In this document: one piece after another, positions 20,837 to 34,215 of the stretch
Position numbering within the stretch: the first letter of the stretch is position 1
How the letters are laid out: each line of letters opens with the position of its first letter
DNA from: Magicicada septendecula
Taxonomy: Eukaryota; Arthropoda; Insecta; Hemiptera; Cicadidae
DNA: 64,000 bases
Direction of reading: 5' to 3'
NCBI GenBank assembly: GCA_034769895.1
Contig: CM068367.1
Coordinates: forward strand, 346,417,611 to 346,481,610
The notes under the pieces: model-generated
What the model was told of the DNA's origin: nothing
The model's input: only the letters and a program-made list of their open reading frames with translations
Databases searched by the model: none
Translations under genes and position numbers: made by a program

Positions 20837-22842
20837 TAGATTTAGAAGGTAAGATTATACCGTTAAAAACAAATGAGGGAATTTGGACCAATAATTTAAT
20901 TGATGCCCAAGGAGATAGTACAAACAACGCACCTTATCAAGCAATAGTGAATCATTATTATTGTGCCGATCGACCACTAAACATGCCCTTATATCAGGAA
21001 GAAAACCCAGAATTGTGGTTAGAAAAATTAGAAGAAATAAGGGATTTCCAGAGGACGAAAGCAAGGGGTCAGATCAGCGAAGCACAGGCGGAACAATTGA
21101 TTACGGTATATAATAATTACAAACATATATTCTCAAACGCTCCAGGTAAAGCCAGAGATTATCAATGCACCTTAAAATTTAAAACACCGGTAGAATTTAA
21201 CAGAAAATCATATCCGATCGCCTACTCACTAAAGAACGAAGTTAGGGAGGAATTGAACAGGATGATAGAGGACGACATAATTGAGTATAGTCATTCGCCC
21301 TTTACCAGCCCAATCATAGCTGTGCCGAAAAAGAATGGACATGTGCGTATATGTCTCGATGCTAGGGAGATTAACAAGATGATTGTTAACGACCGCACAT
21401 CCCCTGGGGAGATAGAAGAAATACTGAAAAAGTTTCACGGAACAAGGTATATAAGTTCATGGGATACAGTATGCGGCTACTGGCAGGTAGAACTCCACCT
21501 TGATAGTAGGAAATATATGGCATTCATATTCGAAGGCAGAAACTATCAGTTTAAACGATTACCCTTTGGTTTCATAAATTCTGTGGTGGTGTTTGTAAAG
21601 ATAATGGACAGAATATTAGGGCACGAAGTGCTGAAATTTACGACAATATATGTCGACGATTTACTGATAACTTCAGCGAATTGGGATGACCATTGTAATA
21701 GGGTTGAACAGGTGTTAGAGAAACTATCAGAGAATAATATCACCCTCAAATTAGACAAATCCCAATTTATTGCAAATGAGGTGAAATTTTTAGGTTTTAA
21801 TCTAATCGAGCAAGGGATTACTCCATCCAAAGAGAAAGTAGAGGCTATACAGAAGTTCCCCACCCCAAAGAACAGGAAACAGCTTCAATCATTTTTAGGA
21901 ATCTGTAACTATTACAGGAAGTTTCGGTCCAATTATTCAGAACTAACTGCCAGGTTCCAAAAGCAGTTATCAGCTAAAGACAAATGGACTTGGGGACCAG
22001 AGCAAGATGGAGTGCTCAATCTAATAAAGGAAAAATTTTTAGAAGCAGTTATGTTACATCACCCCGACTTTACAAAACCATTTTATCTAAATTGCGATGC
22101 CAGTAACGTAAGTTTAGGTGCAGCCTTATATCAGGAAGATCAGGATGGAAACCATTTAGTAATTAGTTTCGCCAGCCGCGTGCTGAACAGTTGCGAACGA
22201 AACTACAATACCACTGAAAAAGAATTGTTGAGTGTAGTTTTCGCATGCGGTAAATTTCGAACGTATATATTAGGGTACCCCATCACGGTTAGGAGTGACC
22301 ACAAATCAATATCATTTTTAAAGCATTGTAAGCTAAACCACGGAAGGCTGACGAGATGGGTTTTGGCCCTGCAAGAATATAATATCACGTGGGAATATAT
22401 ACCAGGCAAACAAAACATAGCAGTCAACGTCCTATCCCGCATCAATTTACAAGACCAAACCTTTGACGGCGGAAAGGAACAAATAGCGAAGGTATACCAT
22501 ATTATTAAGAGCAGGGAAGATTTAAAAAATATTTTAAACGATGTAAAGGCACAACAAGAGGCCGACCCAAAATTAGGAAATATTAGAAAAAGGGTACTGG
22601 AAGGCGATGAGGTTATAAATAAATATTACTGTATACACAACGATACTTTGTTTATAAGGAATACCCCACACCAAGAGAATTGGAAGTTAGTAATTCCACC
22701 AGGGATAGAAAGGCCACTAATTATTGATTATCACGATAGATACGGACACATGGGTGCCCTCAAGGTAAGGAAAGCGTTGGAAGAACAGGTATACATCAAA
22801 GGGATTAATAAAAAAAGTGCAACAGGCGATACAGTCATGTGA
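20830..22842 (+). pseudogene. C copy 2 reverse transcriptase-RNase H
   Basis: Domain order and breaks match copy 1. It differs at about eight residues. Two of them are closer to the usual Gypsy consensus: VRICLDAREINKM here against VRIRLDAREINMM in copies 1 and 3. YVDDLL is intact. The RNase H Asp-to-Asn change (AVNVLSR) and the A7 break before the integrase cysteines are also here, so both predate the array. Confidence 0.85.
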
Positions 22843-23734
22843 TATTTGTCAGAAGGTAAAATGTAATAACGAGAGAAAGGAAGGGGTCATGATACCCATA
22901 ACATCCACCGAAAAATTGGAAAAGGTATTTCTCGATATCTGCGGACCATTTCCACGCAGCGGTGGAAGACACAGATATAAATTCATCATAATTATCTTTG
23001 ACCATTTCAGCAAATATACTAAGCTTTATCCAATAACTAGGGCTACGACCAGGAAAATTATAGACATCATAATAGAACGGTATATAATGGAGGTAGGCAG
23101 ACCGTATTCTATAATTACAGACCACGGTACCCAGTTTAAGGGAACATTATGGAAAGAAAACCTTGGAGAACACGGGATAAAAACGTATAAGACATCCGTA
23201 TATCACCCGAATAGTAACCCAGCCGAGAGAGTGTTGAGGGAAGTAGGACGGCTGTTGAGAACATACTGCCATAACGAACAGAAGAGATGGCATGAATACG
23301 TAGCATCAACCGAGGATTTTCTCAATTTCTCATATCACAATACCATAGAGGTGTCACCGTACACAGTTATGTTCGAAAGACCCCCACCACGAGAGATAAA
23401 GGAGATTATTAGTTTTCCCGACGAACCCGAATACCAATTTGAAGGAACCAAATTTTATAACAAAGTGTTAGAAAAAACGGAACAGCAACGGAAGAAATAT
23501 CTTCAATCCCAGCCAAAGGCAATTAAGTGTAAAGTAGGAGAAAAGGTGTTAGTCAGAAATAGAGAATTGCCCAGTGCTATACAAGGCATAACGAAAAAAT
23601 TGTTACTTTTATATACAGGACCTTTTACAATCACAAAAGACAACGAAAACAATACATACGAGGTAACCGACACTGTTAATAACAAAGTAAAGGGTACTTA
23701 TAACCAAACGTCATTGAAAAGGTACCATGAATAA
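22817..23734 (+). pseudogene. C copy 2 integrase
   Basis: A 305-codon integrase core with CDICQ, LDICGPF, ITDHGTQF and NPAERVLRE, the same protein as in copy 1. It is out of frame with RT because of the A7 run near 22805. Only silent differences from the other copies were noticed. Confidence 0.82.
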
Positions 23735-23785
23735 AAACACAAGTCAAATCCAGCATCATTGAGAAAGTACCATGAATAAAAACAT

Positions 23786-24105
23786 GTCAACGTAAATTTT
23801 CCAACTTACCCATAATTAGAAAGGGAATAAAGATTATTAATAAAAAATAAAAATACGAGAAGGACACCTTCCACCAAAGGCAAAAATATATATATAAGAT
23901 ATAGATTTATTTCCAATAGCCAAGTCAACGTATATTTACCAACTTACCCGTACTTAGAAAAGGAGAGAGATTATTAATAAAAATAAAAAAATACGAGAAA
24001 GACACCTTCCACCAAAGGCAAAAAGATATATGTAAGATATAGATTTATTTCCAATAGCCATGTCAACGTATATTTACCAACTTACCCGTAATTAGAGGAG
24101 GAGAA
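23786..24105 (+). repeat. 138-bp tandem repeat, copy 2
   Basis: Same structure as the repeat at 14631, with units starting at 23786, 23924 and 24062. The surrounding 3' untranslated region (23735-24825) holds nothing else recognisable. An A run near 24227 is two bases shorter than in copies 1 and 3. Confidence 0.88.
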
Positions 24106-24825
24106 AAAGGAAAGAAGGAAAGGACATAATTAATTAAATAAATTATTAAACAATCAGATAACAATTGATATTACTAAGGAGGAGAAATACTGTCATATAA
24201 TTGATACTAAATGGAAATGATAAATGAAAAAAAAAAGAGGGAAACAGTGTGTTACATAAGAAGATAATGATGAATCTATAAATATAGCTATTAACATTGA
24301 ATGATTTTAAAAGATAATTTTAACTGCGGAGAACGATATATTAATATAATTGAGAAATTGAGAAGAGTTTAAGAAAGGGAATTTACGTGTAGGAGCCTAT
24401 GATCTTTGAATATTGTACTTTTTTTATTATTATTATTTGTTGCGAAAGTGCAATTATTATTTTCTGGACAGAGATGTGTTGCCTCTGATTTCAGTAGTTA
24501 TAGTTAGGGAAGGGCGGAGAATGTATGCCATAGCGAGCCACTCTGACCTCCAACCTGCTATAAAAGTTAGGGAATTGTTAGGGAGTTATATCAAAGATTA
24601 AATAATTAACATCGAGGTAAAAAGGAAAGGAATAGGAGATACGACAAAGAACGAAACATGAATAATGAGATGGATTAATATATTAAAGGAGGAGTACAGG
24701 AATTTAATTATAAGATAAAAGAATGAAATATAAAGAAGCTAATAAAAGGTTAATATAGAAATGATAATTTCATCAAAACTGAAGAAATGTTTTTCCCAAA
24801 TTATCAATTTTAACGGAGAGGCATA

Positions 24826-27715
24826 TGTAACGTCACAGAACGTTCCATAAAGGAAATTATTTGCATAGCAATTTATCATAAGAGGAAAGTGAGGTGAACA
24901 GTATCGAACCCAAGTAATCCTAAAAAATTTTGTAATATTGTCTAATAATTAATATCATTAACATGAAAATACAACAAGACTATGACTAAGACTAAACCCC
25001 CATATATATTATTTAAGTGAAGAACAGTGTAAAACCAATAATATTCTATAAGAGAGATAAATAATATCAGAAACAACCAAAATGAGGTCATTAATTATTA
25101 AGTAATGTAACTCTGAATAGGGTATAAAAAACTATTTATTGTGAATTAATGGACAAGATCCATTATTATACTATGTAATGTAAATATAATAAATGTATTA
25201 AATGATTTGAATACATTATTAGAAAGGATCTAAGTAAAAAATAAAAAAAATATATAAATGTTATGACAAAAATATATGTTTAGGAGCTGAGTCCAATCAC
25301 TCAGATTTCATGTAAAAATTAATTATTATAGAATTGAGATAAAAACTATATGTAATTGTCAAGTAGACAAAGATGAACAAATTATCTTAAATAAAGAAAG
25401 CTGTAAAGTGAATAAAAATCAGTTAAAATAGCCAAAAACAGTATTAACTGAAAACATGTAGTAGACCTATAATATTGTAATATTTATAAATTTAATGTTG
25501 ACAAAATGCAACCAAATTGCATTATAAAGTTGAAATACAATATAGTGTGACTATACTAATATATTTGACTAACTTAAACACTTTAATAGTCGAGTTAGGG
25601 AACTATTTACCTATACCATATCTGGCTGAAGCCAAGGAACCATCACAAAAAAACAGTCATTTTTGACAAAATAATTGCAAAATATTAGCAAAAATAAAAG
25701 GAAAGGGTACAATCCTATAGTGTACTATAAAAACAAACATACTCAGTTGAAAATAAACTTAATTCTTAAAGAATTTGACTTATGAGAGTGAAATTTGTCA
25801 CACCAAGAAAATGAATCACTTATGCAAACCAATATGATGCTAAGTAAGCTTACAACAAAAATAATATGTATCAGGATAAACCAGGTATCACAAAAGATAG
25901 ACAATATAATAAACTCTCAGTGTATACTCGAAAAATCCCATATATAATAAGGAAAAAAGACTAATTATTGTATTTTAACAGTGACAACAACTTAGGCCAT
26001 AGGCATGGACCATGTAAAACTGAACTTATTTATATATTATATGTGTTAAACTTTATTTATTTTGTTATAGAAAGATGATAATATTATGTATTAATGTTGT
26101 AGAAGGAACCAAACAACTTCACAACAATTTTATAATTAGAAAATTGAATTTTTATGGTAACCATTCCAAGGTAAGAGTTGTATTTTGTGTTATTTTATTA
26201 GAGTTAATTTGTTCAAAACCAATCGTAATTAGTATCATTAGATTCAGTTGAAAGCAGAGAATCCAAATATAGTAATGGCATGCAGATTGTAAGTAGTTAT
26301 GTAAAATTGTTTGACAAATACCAGAATAATTTTGTAATATCCTTAGTGTGAAGAATAAGAAATTTTTGTTCTAAAGCTTCTACGGAAGTCAAATTTGTTC
26401 CATTTGATTATTCTCGAACGTTCTAGAAGGAATTTTTACACAGATACACCGGAAGTTCATGTCAAAAAGTTAAAACAATGAGCCTTACAGAGTGTAAGAG
26501 GAAGGCGAAATTCGACCAAAAAACACTTTATGCTTTGAATCCAGAAGAGACACATCACCCACGAAACTGATCATCACACCCGAGGCGAAACCGAAGAACG
26601 AGAAGTCGACGTGAGAACGCAGAAAGGCTTTTCCCGTACATTGACAAAAGACTGACTTAACCTCTACAAGAGTATACGCCAATGTGTTGCTGAAATAGAG
26701 CAGCAACACGACACATTTAATAGAACGCACGCAGCCAGAATATCAGCGGCCCTGGAAAGGACCAAAATTTTAATAGAGAATCAATTCTGCTGTATTCGCT
26801 AAGACAAACTGACTTTGACAAAAATCCCAATAACGTTACGTACACAAAGCCTATTCCTCAACTGTGAGAAGAGATCAGCGCTGTGGCGGCTAATTGAGAA
26901 ACCACGCGGACAGCTGATTGTCGGCGGCGGTATTCAAGGGTAAATTCACTGCTAAACTTGTATCCGAAAGTGCGGAGTTTTAAAAAACCGTATTTTGACT
27001 TTTAAATAATATCAGTGCACAAGGAACGTCAACACGAAGAGGCGAGATTGAAAACGTACCCGAGAGAAGTGTCCAGTGCGAGAAATAATTACCCATCGGA
27101 ACGTGAGTTGTTCAAAGTTAAAGTCATTTTTACCTGGTAACATTTGTCACACAGTTGTACTACACATGCCACACACCTTCAAATCACTTAATTTTTGTAA
27201 AGCATCTTATTGATCTGTCTTGGTAGTTCAAAGGAGTCACGTCCTGAGTATAAAGATTTTTCATACACTAAACTCATGCTTTTCAACTGAGTAAAATAAA
27301 ATATTTGTTAGCCGATACTTGATTGGAGAAAAAACTTGTCAATAATAATTTTTTGTAACTCTGCAATTTTATTTTTTTACGAATGTTAGTCCTTCAGACG
27401 ATTTTTTAAGATTTATTAAAACATACGTTATTTTTTCAAACTCAAACTGTCTTGTTCACATTTTTTCATAGAATAAAACTAACTGCTAAGAAATCAAAAT
27501 TTAATTTTAATAACAATTTCTTGGGACAAAAGTTTCCAAGTGGCGCCCACATACACGTAGTAGCTTAAGTTGTTTTGCAGGATGACACCATCGCAGAGGA
27601 ACCAGACATCAGTAAGTATCATAAAGTGCGCGGAGTGTAACGCCCGACATATAACAACACGAACAACACGACATTACTGTACAAACACGACTCCCATTTC
27701 TTTCTTTTTATTATA
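24826..27715 (+). repeat. LTR2 of element C
   Basis: 2,890 bp from TGTAACG to TTATA, shared between copies 2 and 3. It is preceded by a purine-rich AACGGAGAGG tract and followed by AATTGGCAGCCCAAC. Confidence 0.88.
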
Positions 27716-27781
27716 AATTGGCAGCCCAACTAGTGAGGCTTGAAAAAAAGGAACAAGCCCGGCAACTACCAACAAATCAAG

Positions 27782-29734
27782 ATGCCGCAACTAAAGGGAA
27801 AAAAGGTGAAGAAGAATGTAGAACCCGAATTAAGTGTGGAAGACGGAGAGGCAGTCCAAGTCGAGGAAACGGAATTAGAACCGCCCACACTAGAAATTGA
27901 AAGACCAATACAAACGGGAGATGAATTAGAGGAACAAATGGGAGAAGAACCCATACAAATGGTAGACCAAACAGAGAAACCCGAACCAGAAAAAATAACA
28001 GGGAGTGTTGACATGAATGTAATAATGGTGATGCTCCAAAGAATGGAAGAAAATAATAATAAAAATAGACGGGAAGATAAGGAGGAGAATAATAAAAATA
28101 GACGGGAAGATAAGGAGGAAATAATAGAATCCCTGAATAAAAACAGACTTGAAGATAAGGAGAAATTAGACAAAAAGATAGAATCTTTAGGGGAGTATAT
28201 AACCGAGAAAATAAATGACAATGGGAAAAAGCTGGAGCTATTTCAGGAGGAGAATAAAAAATGTATACAGTCCCTGAAAAAAGAAATTAGCACAAATTAC
28301 GAAACAGTAAACAAAAGGATCGATGATAGTAAAATCGACAGTGACACGAAGGTCGAGACTATGGAGAAACAGTTAGAAAGATTACAGGAGGGAAATAATA
28401 CCCGTTTTGAAAATATAGAGGAGCAAACCGTAGAGACCAAACAAGATGTTAGAACTCTCGAAAACAAGGTAAGGCAAAACCAAGACGAAATCATGCAGGA
28501 GGTGGGAGAAGTCCGGAAAGACGTTAGCGAGAGAATAGAGAGAACGTATGACATAGCTAACAGGCTGGACGAACAAATAAAAACTAATAGAAATAACATA
28601 CAGGAAATAGATTAGAGAGAGAAAAACCTGCAGGAAAGATTAGAAGCGCTGAGGGACACACCAATATTGAATACCCAAACGTGTCATAGCGAGAACAGGG
28701 AAGTAATCAACTTCCAAAACTATCGTCGAAACCCGATGGAATTCTTAGAGAGAATGGAAGAGTTTATTGAAAGAAATAGAGAAACAAGGTGGGACAGAAT
28801 AAGGGAGATGTTAGACGAAACGTTTCGAAACACGAGGGATAACTGGTGGATAGCGGTACGACCCGAAATCACGAATTTAGTCGAATTTAAACGCCAATTC
28901 AAAGAGAAGTATTGGTCGGAAACTGCGCAAAACAAAGTACGAATGGACATATTCTACGGGAAATACGACGCGTCCAACGGACAATCCCCAACGTCTTATT
29001 TCCTGGGTAAGATATGTTTGGCACGAAAGTTGATACCGCCGATCCCGGAAGAATGTTTGGCGAGACAGTTAGCTAGACATTATAGCTACGGTATTAAAGA
29101 TGCCCAATTGTACCAACAGCTCAGTAAAATAACCGATCTAGCTAAGTTATTAGAAAACTGTGAATCCGCTGGAAGGTTCCAGGATTACCAACCCCCCAGT
29201 CGTAAAGTAGACTATAATAACAGCAATAACGGACCAAACCGGAATGGAGGTGGAAACGGTAATAACTTTAACCCGAATAGCCAGAACAATAGCACCCCAC
29301 CAAATAGCCGAAATAACAACAATCAAGGTCCAAATAACCGCAACTATCCGGGACCAAACCGAAATAATTACCCCGAAAATAATTACAGTAGGAACTATAA
29401 TCAGGGAAATAGTTATCGCGGCAATAACTATAGGGGGAATAATTATGGTCAGCGTAATAATTATCGAAACGGAGGTAATCAAGGAGGAGGTGATAGGAGG
29501 AATCAGGAGTATAGACCCCAGGTAAACTATACAATGGCCAATAGTCAACGGCCATATCCACCCAATTTACCGACTTACACGTATTACCCACAACAGACGC
29601 AAGGTAACCAGAGTAATACAACGAATAGCCAACCTATTAGTGGTAACCCCGAGGTCAGGCAGGAACCACAGACGAGTCAGCAACCCAATGTTCCGGGAGA
29701 CCGGACAAATGAGACAGGGGCTCATTTAAACTAA
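27782..29734 (+). pseudogene. C copy 3 gag with internal stop
   Basis: This is full-length gag from ATG 27782 with a single in-frame TAG at 28613-28615, after NNIQEID, that cuts it to 277 residues. Beyond the stop the same frame continues through capsid and the Asn-rich tail to TAA at 29732-29734. It retains the 234 bp of coiled coil missing in copy 2, so the full gag would be about 650 residues. Neither copy with a full gag region keeps the complete ancestral gag intact. Confidence 0.88.
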
Positions 29735-29769
29735 ACGCGGCAGTGAAAAAGGAAAACGGCCCTTCACTG
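29725..29769 (+). promoter_or_regulatory. -1 ribosomal frameshift signal, copy 3
   Basis: TTTAAAC is at 29725-29731, the gag stop at 29732-29734, and the hairpin arms at 29741-29747 and 29763-29769. It is unchanged from the other copies. Confidence 0.8.
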
Positions 29770-30225
29770 AACCAATATTATGGGGTAACTGAGTACAAAA
29801 ACAGACAGGACAAAGACAGGACAATGACACTAAGAACGAATAATTATCTTAGAGATATTAGGGAGGAATTATTAGAAGAGAGTGACAATATAGTTAAAAA
29901 TCATAATAAGGGGAATAATGGTATAGTACAAATCAAGGCAAATATCAATGGTATAGAAGCAACATTACTCATTGATACAGGATCAAACGTATCGCTTATA
30001 GATAGTGTGGAGTTGGAGAGAATTAAACAAAACAGTAATTTACCCATACCCACTCTGCCTATAAATAACACTATTCTAGTCGGAGCAACGGGGAGGCAGA
30101 ATAAATCGATAAAGAAACAGGTGTCATTGGAGATGACTAGTAATGGTGTAACGTTACCAATAGGGTTATTAGTGGCGAATAATTTACCCATGAGTATCCT
30201 AATAGGCTGCGATATAATGCAATAA
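29731..30225 (+). CDS. C copy 3 aspartic protease (frameshift product)
   Basis: Identical to the copy 1 protease, with active site LLIDTGSNVSLID and an intact -1 entry frame. It would be reachable only by ribosomes that pass the gag TAG at 28613. Confidence 0.8.
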   Translation, partial: LNAAVKKENGPSLNQYYGVTEYKNRQDKDRTMTLRTNNYLRDIREELLEESDNIVKNHNKGNNGIVQIKANINGIEATLLIDTGSNVSLIDSVELERIKQNSNLPIPTLPINNTILVGATGRQNKSIKKQVSLEMTSNGVTLPIGLLVANNLPMSILIGCDIMQ

Positions 30226-32231
30226 TAGATTTAGAAGGTAAGATTATAACGTTAAAAACAAATGAGGGAATTTGGACCAATAATTTAATTGATGCCCAAG
30301 GAGATAGTACAAACAACGCACCTTATCAAGCAATAGTGAATCATTATTATTGTGCCGATCGACCACTAAACATGCCCTTATATCAGGAAGAAAACCCAGA
30401 ATTGTGGTTAGAAAAATTAGAAGAAATAAGGGATTTCCAGAGGACGAAAGCAAGGGGTCAGATCAGCGAAGCACAGGCGGAACAATTGATTACGGTATAT
30501 AATAATTACAAACATATATTCTCAAACGCTCCAGGTAAAGCCAAAGATTATCAATGCACCATAAAATTTAAAACACCGGTAGAATTTAACAGAAAATCAT
30601 ATCCGATCGCCTACTCACTAAAGAACGAAGTTAGGGAGGAATTGAACAGGATGATAGAGGACGACATAATTGAGTATAGTCATTCGCCCTTTACCAGCCC
30701 AATCATAGCTGTGCCGAAAAAGAATGGACATGTGCGTATACGTCTCGATGCTAGGGAGATTAACATGATGATTGTTAACGACCGCACATCCCCTGGGGAG
30801 ATAGAAGAAATACTGAAAAAGTTTCACGGAACAAGGTATATAAGTTCATGGGATACAGTATGCGGCTACTGGCAGGTAGAACTCCACCCTGATAGTAGGA
30901 AATATATGGCATTCATATTCGAAGGCAGAAACTATCAGTTTAAACGATTACCCTTTGGTTTCATAAATTCTGTGGTGGTGTTTGTAAAGATAATGGACAG
31001 AATATTAGGGCAGGAAGTGCTGAAATTTACGACAGTATATGTCGACGATTTACTGGTAACTTCAGCGAATTGGGATGACCATTGTAATAGGGTTGAACAG
31101 GTGTTAGAGAAACTATCAGAGAATAATATCACCCTCAAATTAGACAAATCCCAATTTATTGCAAATGAGGTGAAATTTTTAGGTTTTAATCTAATCGAGC
31201 AAGGGATTACTCCATCCAAAGAGAAAGTAGAGGCTATACAGAAGTTCCCCACCCCAAAGAACAGGAAACAGCTTCAATCATTTTTAGGAATCTGTAACTA
31301 TTACAGGAAGTTTCGGTCCAATTATTCAGAACTAACTGCCAGGTTCCAAAAGCAGTTATCAGCTAAAGACAAATGGACTTGGGGACCAGAGCAAGATGGA
31401 GTGCTCAATCTAATAAAGGAAAAATTTTTAGAAGCAGTTATGTTACATCACCCCGACTTTACAAAACCATTTTATCTAAATTGCGATGCCAGTAACGTAA
31501 GTTTAGGTGCAGCCTTATATCAGGAAGATCAGGATGGAAACCATTTAGTAATTAGTTTCGCCAGCCGCGTGCTGAACAGTTGCGAACGAAACTACAATAC
31601 CACTGAAAAAGAATTGTTGAGTGTAGTTTTCGCATGCGGTAAATTTCGAACGTATATATTAGGGTACCCCATCACGGTTAGGAGTGACCACAAATCAATA
31701 TCATTTTTAGAGCATTGTAAGCTAAACCACGGAAGGCTGACGAGATGGGTTTTGGCCCTGCAAGAATATAATATCACGTGGGAATATATACCAGGCAAAC
31801 AAAACATAGCAGTCAACGTCCTATCCCGCATCAATTTACAAGACCAAACCTTTGACGGCGGAAAGGAACAAATAGCGAAGGTATACCATATTATTAAGAG
31901 CAGGGAAGATTTAAAAAATATTTTAAACGATGTAAAGGCACAACAAGAGGCCGACCCAAAATTAGGAAATATTAGAAAAAGGGTACTGGAAGGCGATGAG
32001 GTTATAAATAAATATTACTGTATACACAACGATACTTTGTTTATAAGGAATACCCCACACCAAGAGAATTGGAAGTTAGTAATTCCACCAGGGATAGAAA
32101 GGCCACTAATTATTGATTATCACGATAGATACGGACACATGGGTGCCCTCAAGGTAAGGAAAGCGTTGGAAGAACAGGTATACATCAAAGGGATTAATAA
32201 AAAAAGTGCAACAGGCGATACAGTCATGTGA
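30219..32231 (+). pseudogene. C copy 3 reverse transcriptase-RNase H
   Basis: No residue difference from copy 1 was found over the 631-codon ATG-to-stop part, including the non-consensus VRIRLDAREINMM. It carries the same RNase H AVNVLSR change and the same frame break at A7 before the integrase cysteines. Confidence 0.85.
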
Positions 32232-33123
32232 TATTTGTCAGAAGGTAAAATGTAATAACGAGAGAAAGGAAGGGGTCATGATACCCATAACATCCACCGA
32301 AAAATTGGAAAAGGTATTTCTCGATATCTGCGGACCATTTCCACGCAGCGGTGGAAGACACAGATATAAATTCATCATAATTATCTTTGACCATTTCAGC
32401 AAATATACTAAGCTTTATCCAATAACTAGGGCTACGACCAGGAAAATTATAGACATCATAATAGAACGGTATATAATGGAGGTAGGCAGACCGTATTCTA
32501 TAATTACAGACCACGGTACCCAGTTTAAGGGAACATTATGGAAAGAAAACCTTGGAGAACACGGGATAAAAACGTATAAGACATCCGTATATCACCCGAA
32601 TAGTAACCCAGCCGAGAGAGTGTTGAGGGAAGTAGGACGGCTGTTGAGAACATACTGCCATAACGAACAGAAGAGATGGCATGAATACGTAGCATCAACC
32701 GAGGATTTTCTCAATTTCTCATATCACAATACCATAGAGGTGTCACCGTACACAGTTATGTTCGAAAGACCCCCACCACGAGAGATAAAGGAGATTATTA
32801 GTTTTCCTGACGAACCCGAATACCAATTTGAAGGAACCAAATTTTATAACAAAGTGTTAGAAAAAACGGAACAGCAACGGAAGAAATATCTTCAATCCCA
32901 GCCAAAGGCAATTAAGTGTAAAGTAGGAGAAAAGGTGTTAGTCAGAAATAGAGAATTGCCCAGTGCTATACAAGGCATAACGAAAAAATTGTTACTTTTA
33001 TATACAGGACCTTTTACAATCACAAAAGACAACGAAAACAATACATACGAGGTAACCGACACTGTTAATAACAAAGTAAAGGGTACTTATAACCAAACGT
33101 CATTGAAAAGGTACCATGAATAA
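32206..33123 (+). pseudogene. C copy 3 integrase
   Basis: The same 305-codon integrase with HHCC cysteines and DDE residues, offset from RT by the A7 run near 32194. The sequence matches copy 1. Confidence 0.82.
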
Positions 33124-33174
33124 AAACACAAGTCAAATCCAGCATCATTGAGAAAGTACCATGAATAAAAACAT

Positions 33175-33494
33175 GTCAACGTAAATTTTCCAACTTACCC
33201 ATAATTAGAAAGGGAATAAAGATTATTAATAAAAAATAAAAATACGAGAAGGACACCTTCCACCAAAGGCAAAAATATATATATAAGATATAGATTTATT
33301 TCCAATAGCCAAGTCAACGTATATTTACCAACTTACCCGTACTTAGAAAAGGAGAGAGATTATTAATAAAAATAAAAAAATACGAGAAAGACACCTTCCA
33401 CCAAAGGCAAAAAGATATATGTAAGATATAGATTTATTTCCAATAGCCATGTCAACGTATATTTACCAACTTACCCGTAATTAGAGGAGGAGAA
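33175..33494 (+). repeat. 138-bp tandem repeat, copy 3
   Basis: The units start at 33175, 33313 and 33451, as in the other copies. The rest of the 3' untranslated region up to 34215 has no recognisable gene. Confidence 0.88.
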
Positions 33495-34215
33495 AAAGGA
33501 AAGAAGGAAAGGACATAATTAATTAAATAAATTATTAAACAATCAGATAACAATTGATATTACTAAGGAGGAGAAATACTGTCATATAATTGATACTAAA
33601 TGGAAATGATAAATGAAAAAAAAAAAAGAGGGAAACAGTGTGTTACATAAGAAGATAATGATGAATCTATAAATATAGCTATTAACATTGAATGATTTTA
33701 AAAGATAATTTTAACTGCGGAGAACGATATATTAATATAATTGAGAAATTGAGAAGAGTTTAAGAAAGGGAATTTACGTGTAGGAGCCTATGATCTTTGA
33801 ATATTGTACTTTTTTATTATTATTATTTGTTGCGAAAGTGCAATTATTATTTTCTGGACAGAGATGTGTTGCCTCTGATTTCAGTAGTTATAGTTAGGGA
33901 AGGGCGGAGAATGTATGCCATAGCGAGCCACTCTGACCTCCAACCTGCTATAAAAGTTAGGGAATTGTTAGGGAGTTATATCAAAGATTAAATAATTAAC
34001 ATCGAGGTAAAAAGGAAAGGAATAGGAGATACGACAAAGAACGAAACATGAATAATGAGATGGATTAATATATTAAAGGAGGAGTTCAGGAATTTAATTA
34101 TAAGATAAAAGAATGAAATATAAAGAAGCTAATAAAAGGTTAATATAGAAATGATAATTTCATCAAAACTGAAGAAATGTTTTTCCCAAATTATCAATTT
34201 TAACGGAGAGGCATA

